A stretch of 64,000 nt of DNA, taken from NCBI GenBank assembly GCA_947487765.1, contig CANKXO010000001.1, positions 1,302,001 through 1,366,000 of the forward strand, in the 5' to 3' direction. The stretch comes from an uncultured Pseudomonadales bacterium (GTDB taxonomy: Bacteria > Pseudomonadota > Gammaproteobacteria > Pseudomonadales > Cellvibrionaceae). Below the pieces are notes generated by a model. The model did not search any database and was not told the origin of the DNA. It worked only from the letters and a program-made list of their open reading frames with translations. This document shows, piece by piece, positions 27,251-38,435 of the stretch. Made by a program: the position numbers and the translations under genes. Within the stretch, counting starts at the first letter, position 1; every line of letters begins with the position of its first letter.

Positions 27251-28519
27251 TTAACGACCTCTAAGCATCCACATAAGTGGAACAAGCATAGACAGAAAAA
27301 GTACGGTTACTGAAGAAGCCTCGCCCCTAAAGTAATGCAGCATCATAGCTGCCATCAAAGCATATACTCCTAAACTATTATCTGAAAATTGTTTTCTAAT
27401 ATTTTTCCAATAAAAAAAACTATAGGTTGTACCCATCAATAAAGCACCTAGAAATATCCCAATTAATCCGAAATTCATATAAAACTCACCAAACAAACCT
27501 GGAGGGAGAGTCGTTCCTTGTTCTAGCCATTTTTCAGGCCAAAAAGCTAATGTGAATACCCCAGCAGCTGTTGGTGGTTTATCAGGAAACAGTAATGATG
27601 GTAGCCATATTAAAAAAACCATTTTAAAGGTTTCGCCATTTTGATAATCCAATTGGTCTGGCATAGAATCGACTAAAACAGCTAAGCACTGAAGTTGCAT
27701 TAAATTTCCAGTAAACTGCTTAAAAAGATAGTCAAGCGTATTAATCCAAAAGCCTCTATTCTCATCTAGAAACATAAATTTACCGACAACAAGATATTCT
27801 TGTTTAATAACATGATATGTCATAAGAAGTACAAACAAGCAAAACCCACCAATAATTAAGCCTGTCACAGTAAAACGTTTGACTCGATAATGCCAAATAA
27901 CAACGAAAGCCAAAATAAATACAAAAAGGGTAGATTTTGCGCCTTGTATCGCAACCAACATAATTGCAATAACTGTATATAACAAAAATAATTTATTAGC
28001 TCTAAAAGTAAATTTGCCTATTCGTGAAAGCCTAATTAGCCAAACCAATGAGACACTTAACAGTCCGTTTTGCAATAAGACTATAAAATTAAAACCTGCA
28101 AATTGACGAATCCTATCACCACCAGCAACCAACCATTCATTTACCCCGCCCAGAATAGCAATTGTTGCAAGAATGGAAAGAAAACCTAGAGATAATACTA
28201 CTAACATTCTCAAATTAAATGAGGAATTATCAGTCAACTGGCTACGACGACTCCAAAACCTCGGCATATGTATTTTTGAAAAAAGGTGTCCCAAAAAACC
28301 ACCAACAATAAAAAAAACAAGCACAAGAGAGTATAGAAAAAAAGCTACTTTTAAAGCCTCTGATTTATTCGTAAAATCATAAGACCAATATAAAGAAAAA
28401 CCATCTTGTTCACTAATAAAAGGGATAACTTGTAAAGCAACACCAGCAATCCAAAAACAAATAAATAAAAATTCCGGCCTTAAAGGGTCCCATTTTAATA
28501 AGCCGAAAGTTATTTTCAT
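27251..28519 (-). CDS. O-antigen polymerase-like membrane protein (putative Wzy)
   Basis: 422 residues, strongly hydrophobic, with about ten to twelve membrane helices and a large loop toward the C-terminal third (around PSLLFPDKPPTAAGVFTLAF, GTTLPPGLFGEFYMNFG). This layout, and PGLFGEFYMNFGLIGIFLGA near 345, resemble oligosaccharide-repeat polymerases. Wzy proteins have little sequence conservation, so the call rests on topology and on its place next to Wzx in a locus that also encodes Wzz. It overlaps the flippase gene by four bases. Confidence 0.7.
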   Translation of the reverse strand: MKITFGLLKWDPLRPEFLFICFWIAGVALQVIPFISEQDGFSLYWSYDFTNKSEALKVAFFLYSLVLVFFIVGGFLGHLFSKIHMPRFWSRRSQLTDNSSFNLRMLVVLSLGFLSILATIAILGGVNEWLVAGGDRIRQFAGFNFIVLLQNGLLSVSLVWLIRLSRIGKFTFRANKLFLLYTVIAIMLVAIQGAKSTLFVFILAFVVIWHYRVKRFTVTGLIIGGFCLFVLLMTYHVIKQEYLVVGKFMFLDENRGFWINTLDYLFKQFTGNLMQLQCLAVLVDSMPDQLDYQNGETFKMVFLIWLPSLLFPDKPPTAAGVFTLAFWPEKWLEQGTTLPPGLFGEFYMNFGLIGIFLGALLMGTTYSFFYWKNIRKQFSDNSLGVYALMAAMMLHYFRGEASSVTVLFLSMLVPLMWMLRGR

Positions 28520-29781
28520 TTATTGTTACCATTCTTTGAAAGAAAAATACAAGCTCCATACAAAGCGAGGCTTGAAAAGAGAGCACCTATAAAAAAAACA
28601 ATTCCTACACCTACATTAGGCATTAGAGGAATAAGTATAAAACCAGCCAAAAATACAAGAAAAACTTCACAACAATTGACTAAAAGAGAAATTTTATAAG
28701 ACCTCAAAACCATAAGCTTTGTGCCGAAACTTAATGCAAATGCCTTTAAAGGTAACACCCAAGAAAGTGCTGCTAAATAATTGAACATTCCTTCGTATTT
28801 ACCACCTATATATTTCATTGCAAGAAAAGCGATAAGGCTTAGACTAAAAGCTCCAACTAGCCCGACTCCAGCTTGGACAAAAACAAGATTTTCGAATCTT
28901 TTTTTAAATTTATAAGCATCATCCATATCTTGTACTAAAAGTGGCAGATATCGCTGAGAAAGAACTGCAAGAGGTAACATTACTGACATTAAAATTAAAA
29001 TAGCAAGACCAAACTCACCGATAATATCAACAGGAACTTTATATATTATTAATAAAAGCATAGGGGCACTATCAGCTAGAAGTCTAACCAATCCTCCCAA
29101 GTTGACAATTAACCCATGGCGGGCGCGTGCAAGGAGAGAAAAAATATCAATACTTTTAAAACCAGTATCAAACTTTAAAAATTTCCTCAAGAAAAACAAC
29201 ACTCCACACAGAGAAACTATCTCAGACATATAACGAGCAAACACCCAACCTTGCATTCCCCAATTAAAGGTAAAGAAGCCATGTAAAGTAATTGCTACAA
29301 GTGCGAAAATCAATAAAGGCTTGTAACAAAACTGTAAAATACTTGCCCCTTGCGCATATCCCGTTGTAACTCTCAAAAAATTAGTTAGAGGCACAATACC
29401 AAGCATTGCAAATATAAAACCTAAAAGTACAGATTCCCCCAAAAGCCATTCGCTTACAAGAAATAAAGGCACCAGTAAAATCCCACATATCAGTACAATA
29501 AGGTAAATTTCACATAAAATCTTCATTCTTTCCGTATCAGTTGACGCCTCAGCCACATCACGAATGGCAAGCGCTTGCCCTCCCATTCCGCCAGCCAAAA
29601 CAAGTATTGCCAACATCGTTTCAATTGATCGAATAACCCCTATATCCGACGGGGAAACCAAAAGTGCTGCGACTAGCTGACAACATATAAGAGTTCCCTG
29701 TATACAGACTGTCGTCCAAAAAACAGGTAAAACTCCTTTGTCAAATATTAACCTTACCAGTCTAAACCAAACTTCTGACAT
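28516..29781 (-). CDS. polysaccharide flippase-like protein (putative Wzx)
   Basis: 421 residues with about twelve evenly spread membrane helices and few charged loops, fitting the MATE/MOP flippase fold. A polar N-terminal helix (VWFRLVRLIFDKGVLPVFWT) precedes the first membrane pair. It would flip the undecaprenyl-linked repeat unit to the periplasm for Wzy. It is translated just before the Wzy-like gene with an ATGA overlap. Assignment rests on topology and neighbours. Confidence 0.75.
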   Translation of the reverse strand: MSEVWFRLVRLIFDKGVLPVFWTTVCIQGTLICCQLVAALLVSPSDIGVIRSIETMLAILVLAGGMGGQALAIRDVAEASTDTERMKILCEIYLIVLICGILLVPLFLVSEWLLGESVLLGFIFAMLGIVPLTNFLRVTTGYAQGASILQFCYKPLLIFALVAITLHGFFTFNWGMQGWVFARYMSEIVSLCGVLFFLRKFLKFDTGFKSIDIFSLLARARHGLIVNLGGLVRLLADSAPMLLLIIYKVPVDIIGEFGLAILILMSVMLPLAVLSQRYLPLLVQDMDDAYKFKKRFENLVFVQAGVGLVGAFSLSLIAFLAMKYIGGKYEGMFNYLAALSWVLPLKAFALSFGTKLMVLRSYKISLLVNCCEVFLVFLAGFILIPLMPNVGVGIVFFIGALFSSLALYGACIFLSKNGNNK

Positions 29782-29856
29782 AACTTATATAAAACCTAAA
29801 AAATAAAGCTTGCCAATAATAAATTACAGAAAGGCAATCATGATCTATAGATAATA

Positions 29857-29885
29857 AATAAAGCTTCCCACCTGCAGGCTTTATT
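29857..29885 (-). terminator. weak hairpin between glycosyltransferase and flippase genes
   Basis: Arms AATAAAGC (29857-29864) and GCTTTATT (29878-29885) with a 13-base loop lie in the 130-base gap, one of the larger gaps in the locus. Read leftward the second arm runs into TATTATC rather than a T-run, so termination would be partial at best. Confidence 0.35.
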
Positions 29886-29911
29886 ATCCTTCATTTTAAA
29901 AAATGTATTAG

Positions 29912-30937
29912 CTAGTAATTAGATATAACTTCTTTTAATGCAGTTCGTCTAGCATTAAAAGAAAAATTATTTTTAACCCATAGATGCCTATCACTAGGAT
30001 CACTAAAATTAGCACTTTTATCAGTCAAACACTCAAACATTCCCTGCTTAATACTTTCAATATTCCTAGGCTCAACCCAAATCGCATATTCTCCTGCAAC
30101 TTCGGTAGTCGCACCGCGAGAAGATATAACGAGAGGAGCACCACAAGAAAGGGCTTCGGCAATAGCATGTCCAAAACCTTCATAAAGAGTGGGTTGAACA
30201 TAACCTATACATTTCTGATAATGAGAACGTTTCTCTTCAGCTGATATCATCCCTAAAAAATCAACTCTATCTAATATTCCATACTTGAGAAGTTTTTCTT
30301 TCAAAAAAGCTTGGCTATCCCCTGGTTTCCCTCCAATTAACAACCTCACTTTATCATCCTTTTTACAAACATAATAAAATGCTTCTAGAGTTTCCAACAA
30401 ACCTTTTCTGGCCACATTAGTCTTACTAGTCCAACACATAGTAAAAAAATAGTTTGACTTATTAACATTATAATTTTCTGCTGGTTTATAAAAATCTGTA
30501 TCTACTGCCAATGGAATACAAGTAGGATTTTTGACCTTTAGGTTATTTACAACATCATCATATTCAAATTTAGAAATAAATAAATTATCATCCGCCAACC
30601 TCAGCGCAGCTTTCAAAGCTAGTCGCTGCCACATTGGTCTATCATGATAACAAAGTCCTGGCACCTCTCCTTGACATGTTGAATAATCAAATGCTCCTGT
30701 CACAACAAGTGGGCGATTCCTTAGTTTCGCTGGTAGTAAAGGAAAATATGAGTGCCCCCACCACCAACAGTAATAGAGATCTGCTGACCAATCTAGTGTT
30801 TGCCAACCTCCTGAAAGTACTACTTCATGCCCTAAATCACGAAGAAGTTGTATATCGACACGATAAAACTCAACTTTATCAAAAAGCTCTCTCCAATTTT
30901 TGTGTGCTTTCATATTTGCGAAAAAGCAAATCTTCAT
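29912..30937 (-). CDS. glycosyltransferase family 4
   Basis: 341-residue GT-B-type transferase. The N-terminal half is short and aromatic (LYYCWWWGHSYFPLLPAKL, then LVVTGAFDYSTCQGE). The C-terminal half has the family's nucleotide-sugar site: LLIGGKPGDSQAFLKEKL, DFLGMISAEEKRSHYQKCIG and the E-x7-E motif EGFGHAIAEALSCGAPLVIS near 255-272. It lies directly after gmd in the transcript, so a rhamnosyltransferase role is a reasonable guess but not shown. Confidence 0.83.
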   Translation of the reverse strand: MKICFFANMKAHKNWRELFDKVEFYRVDIQLLRDLGHEVVLSGGWQTLDWSADLYYCWWWGHSYFPLLPAKLRNRPLVVTGAFDYSTCQGEVPGLCYHDRPMWQRLALKAALRLADDNLFISKFEYDDVVNNLKVKNPTCIPLAVDTDFYKPAENYNVNKSNYFFTMCWTSKTNVARKGLLETLEAFYYVCKKDDKVRLLIGGKPGDSQAFLKEKLLKYGILDRVDFLGMISAEEKRSHYQKCIGYVQPTLYEGFGHAIAEALSCGAPLVISSRGATTEVAGEYAIWVEPRNIESIKQGMFECLTDKSANFSDPSDRHLWVKNNFSFNARRTALKEVISNY

Positions 30938-30993
30938 TTGACTAAAGTACCTCTATATTACTAACAACATTTATATAATCTAACTTAAAGTTT

Positions 30994-32849
<1,856 letters not shown>

Positions 32850-32933
32850 AAAATGATCTCGTTATAAATAAGTATTTATAGAAAAGTATTCTTTTTAGTA
32901 CGGGATCACCTGTAAATGTATTTTAAAAATAAT

Positions 32934-34217
32934 TTACCAAAGGCCTATCGTATCAATAATTTTTTTATCTTGAATATTTTTTTTATCTATTCTAGAAAAT
33001 TCTTTATGGTTTACAAGCATAACAATAATATCAGCAACTTCGATAGCGTAATTACTATCGCATAAGCTGATCAAGCTATTATTGGACAATCCAAGTGGAA
33101 GCGCATTTATATTTGGCTCAACCACTAACCCCCTACCAGAATGATATTCGAGAATACTTTTTGTTATTGCCAATGCAGGGCTTTCGCGAAGATCATCAAT
33201 ATCTGGCTTAAATGTCAACCCATAGCAAGCAATTACCACATCTTTAATTGTTTTATTTGGATTTCCTTGTAAAAATTCTGCAATAGAAGATTTTACTTTT
33301 TCAAGAACCCACCTAGGTTTATTATCATTTACCTCACGAGCGCCTCTGATCAATCTCGCGAGCTCCGGAGTTTTACTAACAATAAACCAAGGATCAACTG
33401 CAATACAATGTCCTCCCACTCCCGGACCTGGTTGAAGGATATTAATACGAGGATGACGATTTGCCAATGAAATCAGCTCCCACACATCAACATCTAATTT
33501 GTCACAGATTATTGAAAGCTCATTAGCAAATGCAATTTGAACATCTCGACAGCTATTCTCTGTTAACTTTGCCATCTCTGCCGTGCGAGCATTTGTAATA
33601 ACACAATCCCCCTGCACAAACATCTTATATAATTCCACAGCACGCTCGGAACATCTTGCAGTCATACCGCCAATAACTCGGTCATTTTCCACCAACTCAC
33701 GAACCACATGTCCAGGCAATACACGCTCTGGGCAATGCGCTATATTTATATCTGCTTTCTCAGCCACCTGCTGAGGGAAGCTTAAATCATTACGTATTTC
33801 AGCAAGCCATTCAGCCATTTTTTCCGTTGCACCAACAGGAGAGGTAGACTCTAAAACAACAAGGTCACCTTTTTTTAAAACTGGAGCAATTGCTTTACTT
33901 GCAGCTTCAATGTAACTTAAATCTGGCTCAGGAATTTCACCTTGCTTACATGTCTTAAAAGGAGTGGGAACAGCGATTAAAAAAGCATCCGCAACTTCAG
34001 GCACCGTTGTTGCCCTTAGATACCCTTCATGTACAACAGCCTGAACTATAATATCTAACTCGGGCTCAACTATATGTATTTCACCACGATTTATCGTGTC
34101 AATAGTATGTTGGTTGACATCTACCCCTATCACGCTTTTCTTTCGTGATGCAAACATCGCTGCCGTAGGAAGCCCTATATACCCCAAGCCTATAACTGAT
34201 ATTATTTCAAATGACAT
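32934..34217 (-). CDS. wecC: UDP-N-acetyl-D-mannosamine dehydrogenase
   Basis: NAD-dependent four-electron oxidation of UDP-ManNAc to UDP-ManNAcA. 427 residues from the ATG at 34217 (AAGGG upstream; the frame extends two codons further to a TTG). MSFEIISVIGLGYIGLPTAA, GEIHIVEPELD, VLESTSPVGATEKMAEWLAE, NILQPGPGVGGHCIAVDPWF and FKPDIDDLRESPA align along the whole length with E. coli WecC. The catalytic Cys lies in GVGGHCIAVDP near 265. Thirteen bases separate it from wecB. Confidence 0.95.
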   Translation of the reverse strand: MSFEIISVIGLGYIGLPTAAMFASRKKSVIGVDVNQHTIDTINRGEIHIVEPELDIIVQAVVHEGYLRATTVPEVADAFLIAVPTPFKTCKQGEIPEPDLSYIEAASKAIAPVLKKGDLVVLESTSPVGATEKMAEWLAEIRNDLSFPQQVAEKADINIAHCPERVLPGHVVRELVENDRVIGGMTARCSERAVELYKMFVQGDCVITNARTAEMAKLTENSCRDVQIAFANELSIICDKLDVDVWELISLANRHPRINILQPGPGVGGHCIAVDPWFIVSKTPELARLIRGAREVNDNKPRWVLEKVKSSIAEFLQGNPNKTIKDVVIACYGLTFKPDIDDLRESPALAITKSILEYHSGRGLVVEPNINALPLGLSNNSLISLCDSNYAIEVADIIVMLVNHKEFSRIDKKNIQDKKIIDTIGLW

Positions 34218-34230
34218 TGGCAACCCTTAA

Positions 34231-35352
34231 TTATTCATTTATTAATAGGTGATTAACTATTATTGAACACGCTTTACCATCACCGTAAGGATTGTGAGCA
34301 AGGCTCATCTCATCATAAACCGAAGAAGCTGTTAGCAAATGGGAAAGCTCAGAAATAATTTTATTTGGGTCTGTTCCTACTAGCTTTACAGTACCAGCAT
34401 GAACAGCCTCTGGGCGCTCTGTTGTATTCCTCATTACTAATACTGGTTTCCCTAATGATGGAGCCTCTTCTTGAACCCCACCAGAATCAGTAAGAATTAT
34501 GTACGCACGATTCATTAAGTAAACAAAAGGTAAATAATCTTGAGGTTCTATAAGATGGACATTATCTAAACTCGCAAGTAAACGGTTAACGGGCTCACGA
34601 ACATTGGGATTTAAGTGTACAGGGTACAGATAATCAACATCAGGAAAATTGTTCGCCATTTTAGCAATCGCATAGCAAATATTTTCAAATCCCTGACCAA
34701 AGTTCTCGCGACGGTGACCAGTTATTAACACCATTCTACGGTTAGCAGAGAGCATGGGAAACTCTTTCTCTAGCTCGAACGAAAGTTTGCTATCAGCATC
34801 AAGTTTATTCTTTACACTCAACAAAGCATCAATCACAGTATTGCCTGTGACAACGATTTTATCGCTCGAAACTCCTTCAGATAATAGATTCTTTTTAGAT
34901 TGTTGTGTCGGAGCAAAATGAATATCAGCAATAACACTAGTCAACTTTCGATTTGCTTCTTCTGGCCACGGTGAATAAATATCCCCAGTTCTCAAACCTG
35001 CTTCTACATGAGCAACTTTAACCTGTTGATAATACGCAGCTAAAGTAGCCGAAAATGTGGTCGTCGTATCGCCATGAACAAAAATATAGTCAGGCTTAAA
35101 ATCACTAACTACAGGCCTCAAGTTTTTTACTACACTACAAGTGATATCAGTCAAATCCTGCTTATGCTTCATTAGATCTAAATCATAATCAGGAACAATA
35201 TCAAAAAGCGTTAGAACTTGATCAAGCATATGCCTATGCTGCGCAGTTACACAAACCTTAGATTCAAATCGAATATCAGCTTTCAATAATTTCACCAAAG
35301 GTGCCATTTTGATCGCTTCAGGACGGGTACCAAAAACAATAAGTATTTTCAT
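34231..35352 (-). CDS. wecB: UDP-N-acetylglucosamine 2-epimerase (non-hydrolysing)
   Basis: Makes UDP-ManNAc from UDP-GlcNAc and is the first gene of the leftward sugar operon. 373 residues starting [75 protein letters not shown] and [20 protein letters not shown] are all diagnostic. The ATG at 35352 is preceded directly by a TTG in frame, which is less likely. tRNA-Asn lies 78 bases upstream on the same strand. Confidence 0.97.
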   Translation of the reverse strand: MKILIVFGTRPEAIKMAPLVKLLKADIRFESKVCVTAQHRHMLDQVLTLFDIVPDYDLDLMKHKQDLTDITCSVVKNLRPVVSDFKPDYIFVHGDTTTTFSATLAAYYQQVKVAHVEAGLRTGDIYSPWPEEANRKLTSVIADIHFAPTQQSKKNLLSEGVSSDKIVVTGNTVIDALLSVKNKLDADSKLSFELEKEFPMLSANRRMVLITGHRRENFGQGFENICYAIAKMANNFPDVDYLYPVHLNPNVREPVNRLLASLDNVHLIEPQDYLPFVYLMNRAYIILTDSGGVQEEAPSLGKPVLVMRNTTERPEAVHAGTVKLVGTDPNKIISELSHLLTASSVYDEMSLAHNPYGDGKACSIIVNHLLINE

Positions 35353-35430
35353 CAAGAAATTTTCTAATAAAAATATAAAGATCTTCTTTGTAGTAGACCT
35401 TGCTATATTAAAAATAACAATAGCAAAATA

Positions 35431-35506
35431 TGGCTCCGCCTGCTGGGCTCGAACCAGCGACCCAATGATTAACAGTCATTTGCTCTACCAACTGAGCTAA
35501 GGCGGA
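35431..35506 (-). tRNA. tRNA-Asn(GTT)
   Basis: A 76-base cloverleaf with encoded CCA at 35431-35433. The acceptor TCCGCCT pairs with AGGCGGA. The anticodon stem AATGA/TCATT encloses CTGTTAA, giving anticodon GTT. The T arm is CTGGTTCGAGCCCAG. It stands directly upstream of wecB at the edge of the polysaccharide locus, a common boundary for variable islands. Confidence 0.97.
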
Positions 35507-35539
35507 ATGGGAAGGTGGCCTCACGGCCAAGTGGTGCGC

Positions 35540-35568
35540 ATGATATAGAGCTAACCATTAGCTGTCAA
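35540..35568 (-). promoter_or_regulatory. strong sigma-70 promoter of tRNA-Asn
   Basis: Read leftward: consensus TTGACA (35563-35568), a 17-base spacer and TATCAT (35540-35545). A short leader with a GGCCGTGAGGCC hairpin precedes the tRNA. No JUMPstart/ops element was seen between here and wecB, so the polysaccharide operon may partly depend on this promoter or on one not recognised. Confidence 0.75.
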
Positions 35569-35722
35569 CCTTTGAAAACACTTTTCTTTTCGCTTATTTT
35601 TCAACAAGTTAATTCAAATTTATACGGTTGAATCATACCTGATATCTATCTAACCAGATATGGTTTAAATCACAGTTTATCGCGACCATACACTTGAAAT
35701 ATACCGATTCTTTTCAAACATT

Positions 35723-35755
35723 AAAAAGCCCGACAAGCATCAACTTGTCGGGCTT
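35723..35755 (-). terminator. intrinsic terminator upstream of tRNA-Asn
   Basis: Arms AAGCCCGACAAG (35726-35737) and CTTGTCGGGCTT (35744-35755) form a 12-bp perfect stem with a 6-base loop. Read leftward it ends in TTTTTAA. It would stop the lapA-lapB transcript before tRNA-Asn. Confidence 0.88.
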
Positions 35756-35785
35756 AAATTGACGACATCCTGCCGTCTACAAGCT

Positions 35786-36035
35786 ACTTCCTGTACAGAT
35801 TATACTAATCGGCCAATACTACAAAATAACCAACTCACTCTATAGTAAAGATCCCCGCTCCTTTGCGTCCATGCAACTACGGGATAACCGTTCATCCTGA
35901 ACACTCAAAATTGCTCCATGCATTTTTGATACACCTTCATCCTAGAAGACATAAAAGTAGCCGCTTCCTTTGACCTTCCTGGGTCATACTATCCAATCAA
36001 GATAGTCACTTCCTGTGTCACGTCCTTGTGGTGAG
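35786..36035. repeat. cluster of four CTTCCT-hairpin repeats in the lapB-tRNA-Asn gap
   Basis: The gap 35507-36125 has no gene. Beside the tRNA promoter and terminator it holds four degenerate units of one design, a CTTCCT-like box, a short stem and a CGTCCAT-like loop. They are ACTTCCT then GTA..TAC (35786-35805); CTCCT then TTGC-GTCCAT-GCAA (35858-35876), trailed by CTACGGGATAA; CTTCCTT then TGACC-TTCCTG-GGTCA (35964-35986); and CACTTCCTGTGT then CAC-GTCCTT-GTG (36007-36030). Stems differ in sequence but keep pairing, which argues for a structured element. Confidence 0.55.
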
Positions 36036-36125
36036 CATTATCTCTACACTTACAATTAGAAAATATAGGAAATAGAGTAAATATAAGTAGGATATATCTC
36101 ACAAAACTAAGGATCGAGAAATAAC

Positions 36126-37313
36126 TCACCCTATATCCTTTAATGGCTTGATCATCCCCCATTGTTTACAGCTTGGGCAAAGCCAGTGCAACTTCTGCCC
36201 CCTAAAACCACATTGGCGACATTGGTAATGCTGTGCACGGGAGATAACACGCTGTACGACTAACTGCAAAGCAACCAAATGTTCACGGTTTTTGTCGTCG
36301 GCAAAAGCCAAGTAATAATCCAGCAACTTATGCAAACCTAAACCAGAAGGGTTTTCACACACCTCTTTGGCAATAAATTCAGCTGCCGCTCGCTCTCCAT
36401 CTTGCTGTGCAATGACATCGGTTAGCGCTGAGACCACTATTGAATTTGAATTACGCTTATAAGCTTCCGTTAAAAAAACTCGATATTTACTTAGATTACC
36501 TAATCGCTTATAGCCATCAGCCAAATAAGGCAGCGCCTCTGAAAAGTAGTCTGGCGCCTGCTCTGCAATTTTTTGCAATTGCTGAATACCCCGCTGCACA
36601 TTACCCGCTGCAATCTCCAAACGCCCCAGCAAAAGATTTGCGCGAGCACTTTGCTTGTCATAAGCAAGAGCCTGCTTTAGCCATTGACTGGCCGAATCAT
36701 AGTCTGCTTTTATAATCGCCTGTTCGGCCAACTCACAGCAAAAATGCGCTCTTATTGGCGCCCACTTATCATAGGACTTACTAAAACGGGAACCAGAAAG
36801 CGTCTGCAAAACATCTAAACCCTCCTCCCATTCCTTTTCATCACGATACACCTCTAATAGACGCTTTAATCCCAGAATTTGAAACGGCCCCTCTTCTGTC
36901 ACCAAGGTTTTTAAAAGACCCTCAGCTCTATCTAGCAACCCGGCTTTAGTAAAGTCAGTAGCTAACTCATATTGGGCCTGCTGAGATTGCTCTTTAGTTA
37001 AACCTGGCCGAGCCAAAAGGTTTTGGTGAATACGAATCGCTCGATCCACTTCCCCACGCTTACGCAATAATTTTGCTAATGCAAGGTGGGTTTCAAGCGT
37101 TTCACTATTGACTTCGAGCGCTTTAATAAAGGATTCGATAGCAGCATCAGGCTCTTCATTTAAGAGAAAATTAAGCCCTTGAAAGTATTCGTGGTTTAGA
37201 GAGTGTGTTGACTTGTCATTACGTCGGCGAGAATATCGACTGCCCTGCCAAAACCCAATAGCGAGAGCCGCTGTTAATGCAAGATAAAGTCCCCAATTAA
37301 TCCCAAATAACAT
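36126..37313 (-). CDS. lapB: lipopolysaccharide assembly protein B
   Basis: Inner-membrane-anchored regulator (395 residues) that recruits LpxC to FtsH and so limits lipid A synthesis. An N-terminal membrane helix (residues about 2-20) leads into the cytoplasm. TPR repeats span about 45-340 (DAAIESFIKALEVNSETLETH and later repeats). A C-terminal rubredoxin-like zinc knuckle (CRQCGF, then CPSCKQWG) follows. It lies five bases after lapA. Known as YciM in E. coli, where lapA-lapB form one operon. Confidence 0.96.
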   Translation of the reverse strand: MLFGINWGLYLALTAALAIGFWQGSRYSRRRNDKSTHSLNHEYFQGLNFLLNEEPDAAIESFIKALEVNSETLETHLALAKLLRKRGEVDRAIRIHQNLLARPGLTKEQSQQAQYELATDFTKAGLLDRAEGLLKTLVTEEGPFQILGLKRLLEVYRDEKEWEEGLDVLQTLSGSRFSKSYDKWAPIRAHFCCELAEQAIIKADYDSASQWLKQALAYDKQSARANLLLGRLEIAAGNVQRGIQQLQKIAEQAPDYFSEALPYLADGYKRLGNLSKYRVFLTEAYKRNSNSIVVSALTDVIAQQDGERAAAEFIAKEVCENPSGLGLHKLLDYYLAFADDKNREHLVALQLVVQRVISRAQHYQCRQCGFRGQKLHWLCPSCKQWGMIKPLKDIG

Positions 37314-37318
37314 GGGAT

Positions 37319-37621
37319 CTAGCCTTTTAAGCTAGCAGTACGTAGCTGATTTATTTCTTTTTCTAATTGGCTGATTTTGCGATCTTTTGCAGCAGCAGAC
37401 TGGCGCCCCCACAATAACGGCAAGAAACTTAGGAGCAACCCCAGAAAACTGCCAAGCAGTAAAACAAGCATTATCCATAACCCCAGTTGCAGCTGAGGTA
37501 AACCAATACCAAATAGCATTAAGCTGACCTGCTGACTATTTTCAGAGGTGAATGTCACTCCTAGAACGACAGCAACGATAAAGATAACAAGGAGAATGAG
37601 GCGTTTGATCCACTTGATCAT
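37319..37621 (-). CDS. lapA: lipopolysaccharide assembly protein A
   Basis: Small membrane protein of 100 residues with two membrane helices (about 5-22 and 42-68), the LapA-domain motif FTSENSQQVSLMLFGI between them, and a C-terminal coiled coil (SAAAKDRKISQLEKEINQL). GGAG lies eight bases before the ATG. Partner of LapB and YejM in LpxC control in E. coli. Confidence 0.94.
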   Translation of the reverse strand: MIKWIKRLILLVIFIVAVVLGVTFTSENSQQVSLMLFGIGLPQLQLGLWIMLVLLLGSFLGLLLSFLPLLWGRQSAAAKDRKISQLEKEINQLRTASLKG

Positions 37622-37723
37622 ATATAAGGCTCCAGCCCAAACATTAAATGTCCATTATACCTGCGCGAATCGATAGGCGTGAAAAATAATGACAGTATTT
37701 CTATATTTGAAGAGAGTTTTAAG

Positions 37724-38020
37724 TTACGGGTGCGACTCTAAACTTTCATTAACCCGGTCGCGTAACTCTTTTCCTGGCTTAAAATGGGGAACATACTTCC
37801 CATCAAGATATACAGATTCACCCGTCTTAGGGTTACGACCAGTACGCGGCTCTCTAAAATGTAGGGAAAAACTCCCAAAACCACGTATTTCAATCCTTTC
37901 ACCTGTCGCCAATATTTGAGACATATACTCCAAGATCATTTTAACAGCCAATTCAATATCTTTAACCGAAAGCTGCTCTTGCTGTTCGGCTATGCGCTCA
38001 ATCAATTCCGATTTAGTCAT
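37724..38020 (-). CDS. ihfB: integration host factor beta subunit
   Basis: HU/IHF-fold protein (98 residues from the ATG at 38020, [18 protein letters not shown]). A longer frame to 38083 would add 21 residues absent from Ihf[21 protein letters not shown] is the DNA-binding arm with the intercalating Pro. It lies between rpsA and lapA, as in Pseudomonas and E. coli. It pairs with IhfA encoded at 6.7-7.0 kb. Confidence 0.96.
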   Translation of the reverse strand: MTKSELIERIAEQQEQLSVKDIELAVKMILEYMSQILATGERIEIRGFGSFSLHFREPRTGRNPKTGESVYLDGKYVPHFKPGKELRDRVNESLESHP

Positions 38021-38103
38021 CGTGCATAGGACTCGCGTTATTACTGAATACTTCAATAATATCAATACTTTAGAAATATGCAACGTTTTGGAGAGTTTAT
38101 TTG

Positions 38104-38371
38104 CCCTCCAGGGATGGAGGGTACATCAAAAATGCAGGCCAGCTTTTTGCTCCTGCAAAACTGGCATTCACACCATCCATGGTGCTCGAGCAATTTTTGA
38201 GCGGCCGTAGGGATGGAGGATACATTGTTTACAGGACGTAGGTAATGAGCGGAAGCGTCAAAAATGACGAAATCGAATGCTTATAGAGAAAATATTTCTC
38301 AATTCTATACCGAAAAATATATACGATAGGCTCAGCAACCCTTCTCTACGCCCATGCACTCACGGGATAAA
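38104..38371. repeat. repeat-rich rpsA-ihfB gap
   Basis: The 415-base gap 38021-38435 has no gene. AGGGATGGAGGGTACAT (38110-38126) recurs as AGGGATGGAGGATACAT (38209-38225), 16 of 17 identical. The first copy overlaps a hairpin CCCTCCA/TGGAGGG (38104-38121). Between and after them are further palindromes (CACCAT/ATGGTG at about 38170-38183, and CGTCA/TGACG at about 38256-38269). CCATGCACTCACGGGATAA at 38352-38370 matches the tail of the CTTCCT-hairpin repeat at 35.86 kb. Confidence 0.6.
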
Positions 38372-38384
38372 TACGTTATGTATA

Positions 38385-38410
38385 CAAAAAAGGCCGCAAA
38401 TGCGGCCTTT
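38385..38410 (-). terminator. intrinsic terminator of rpsA
   Basis: Stem AAAGGCCGCA (38389-38398) pairs with TGCGGCCTTT (38401-38410). Read leftward it is followed by a T-run (TTTTTTG). It lies 26 bases after the rpsA stop codon. Confidence 0.9.
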
Positions 38411-38435
38411 AAAGTAAAACAATGTCAGATAAATA

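Noticed and set aside
35353..35430. JUMPstart/ops element before the polysaccharide operon
   Set aside because: I looked for GGCGGTAG-like sequence upstream of wecB on the operon strand and found none.
35507..36125. CRISPR array
   Set aside because: The repeated units are degenerate, irregularly spaced and hairpin-based; there are no constant repeats with unique spacers and no cas genes.
38021..38083. 21-residue N-terminal extension of IhfB
   Set aside because: IhfB proteins start at MTKSELIE; the extension has no family support.
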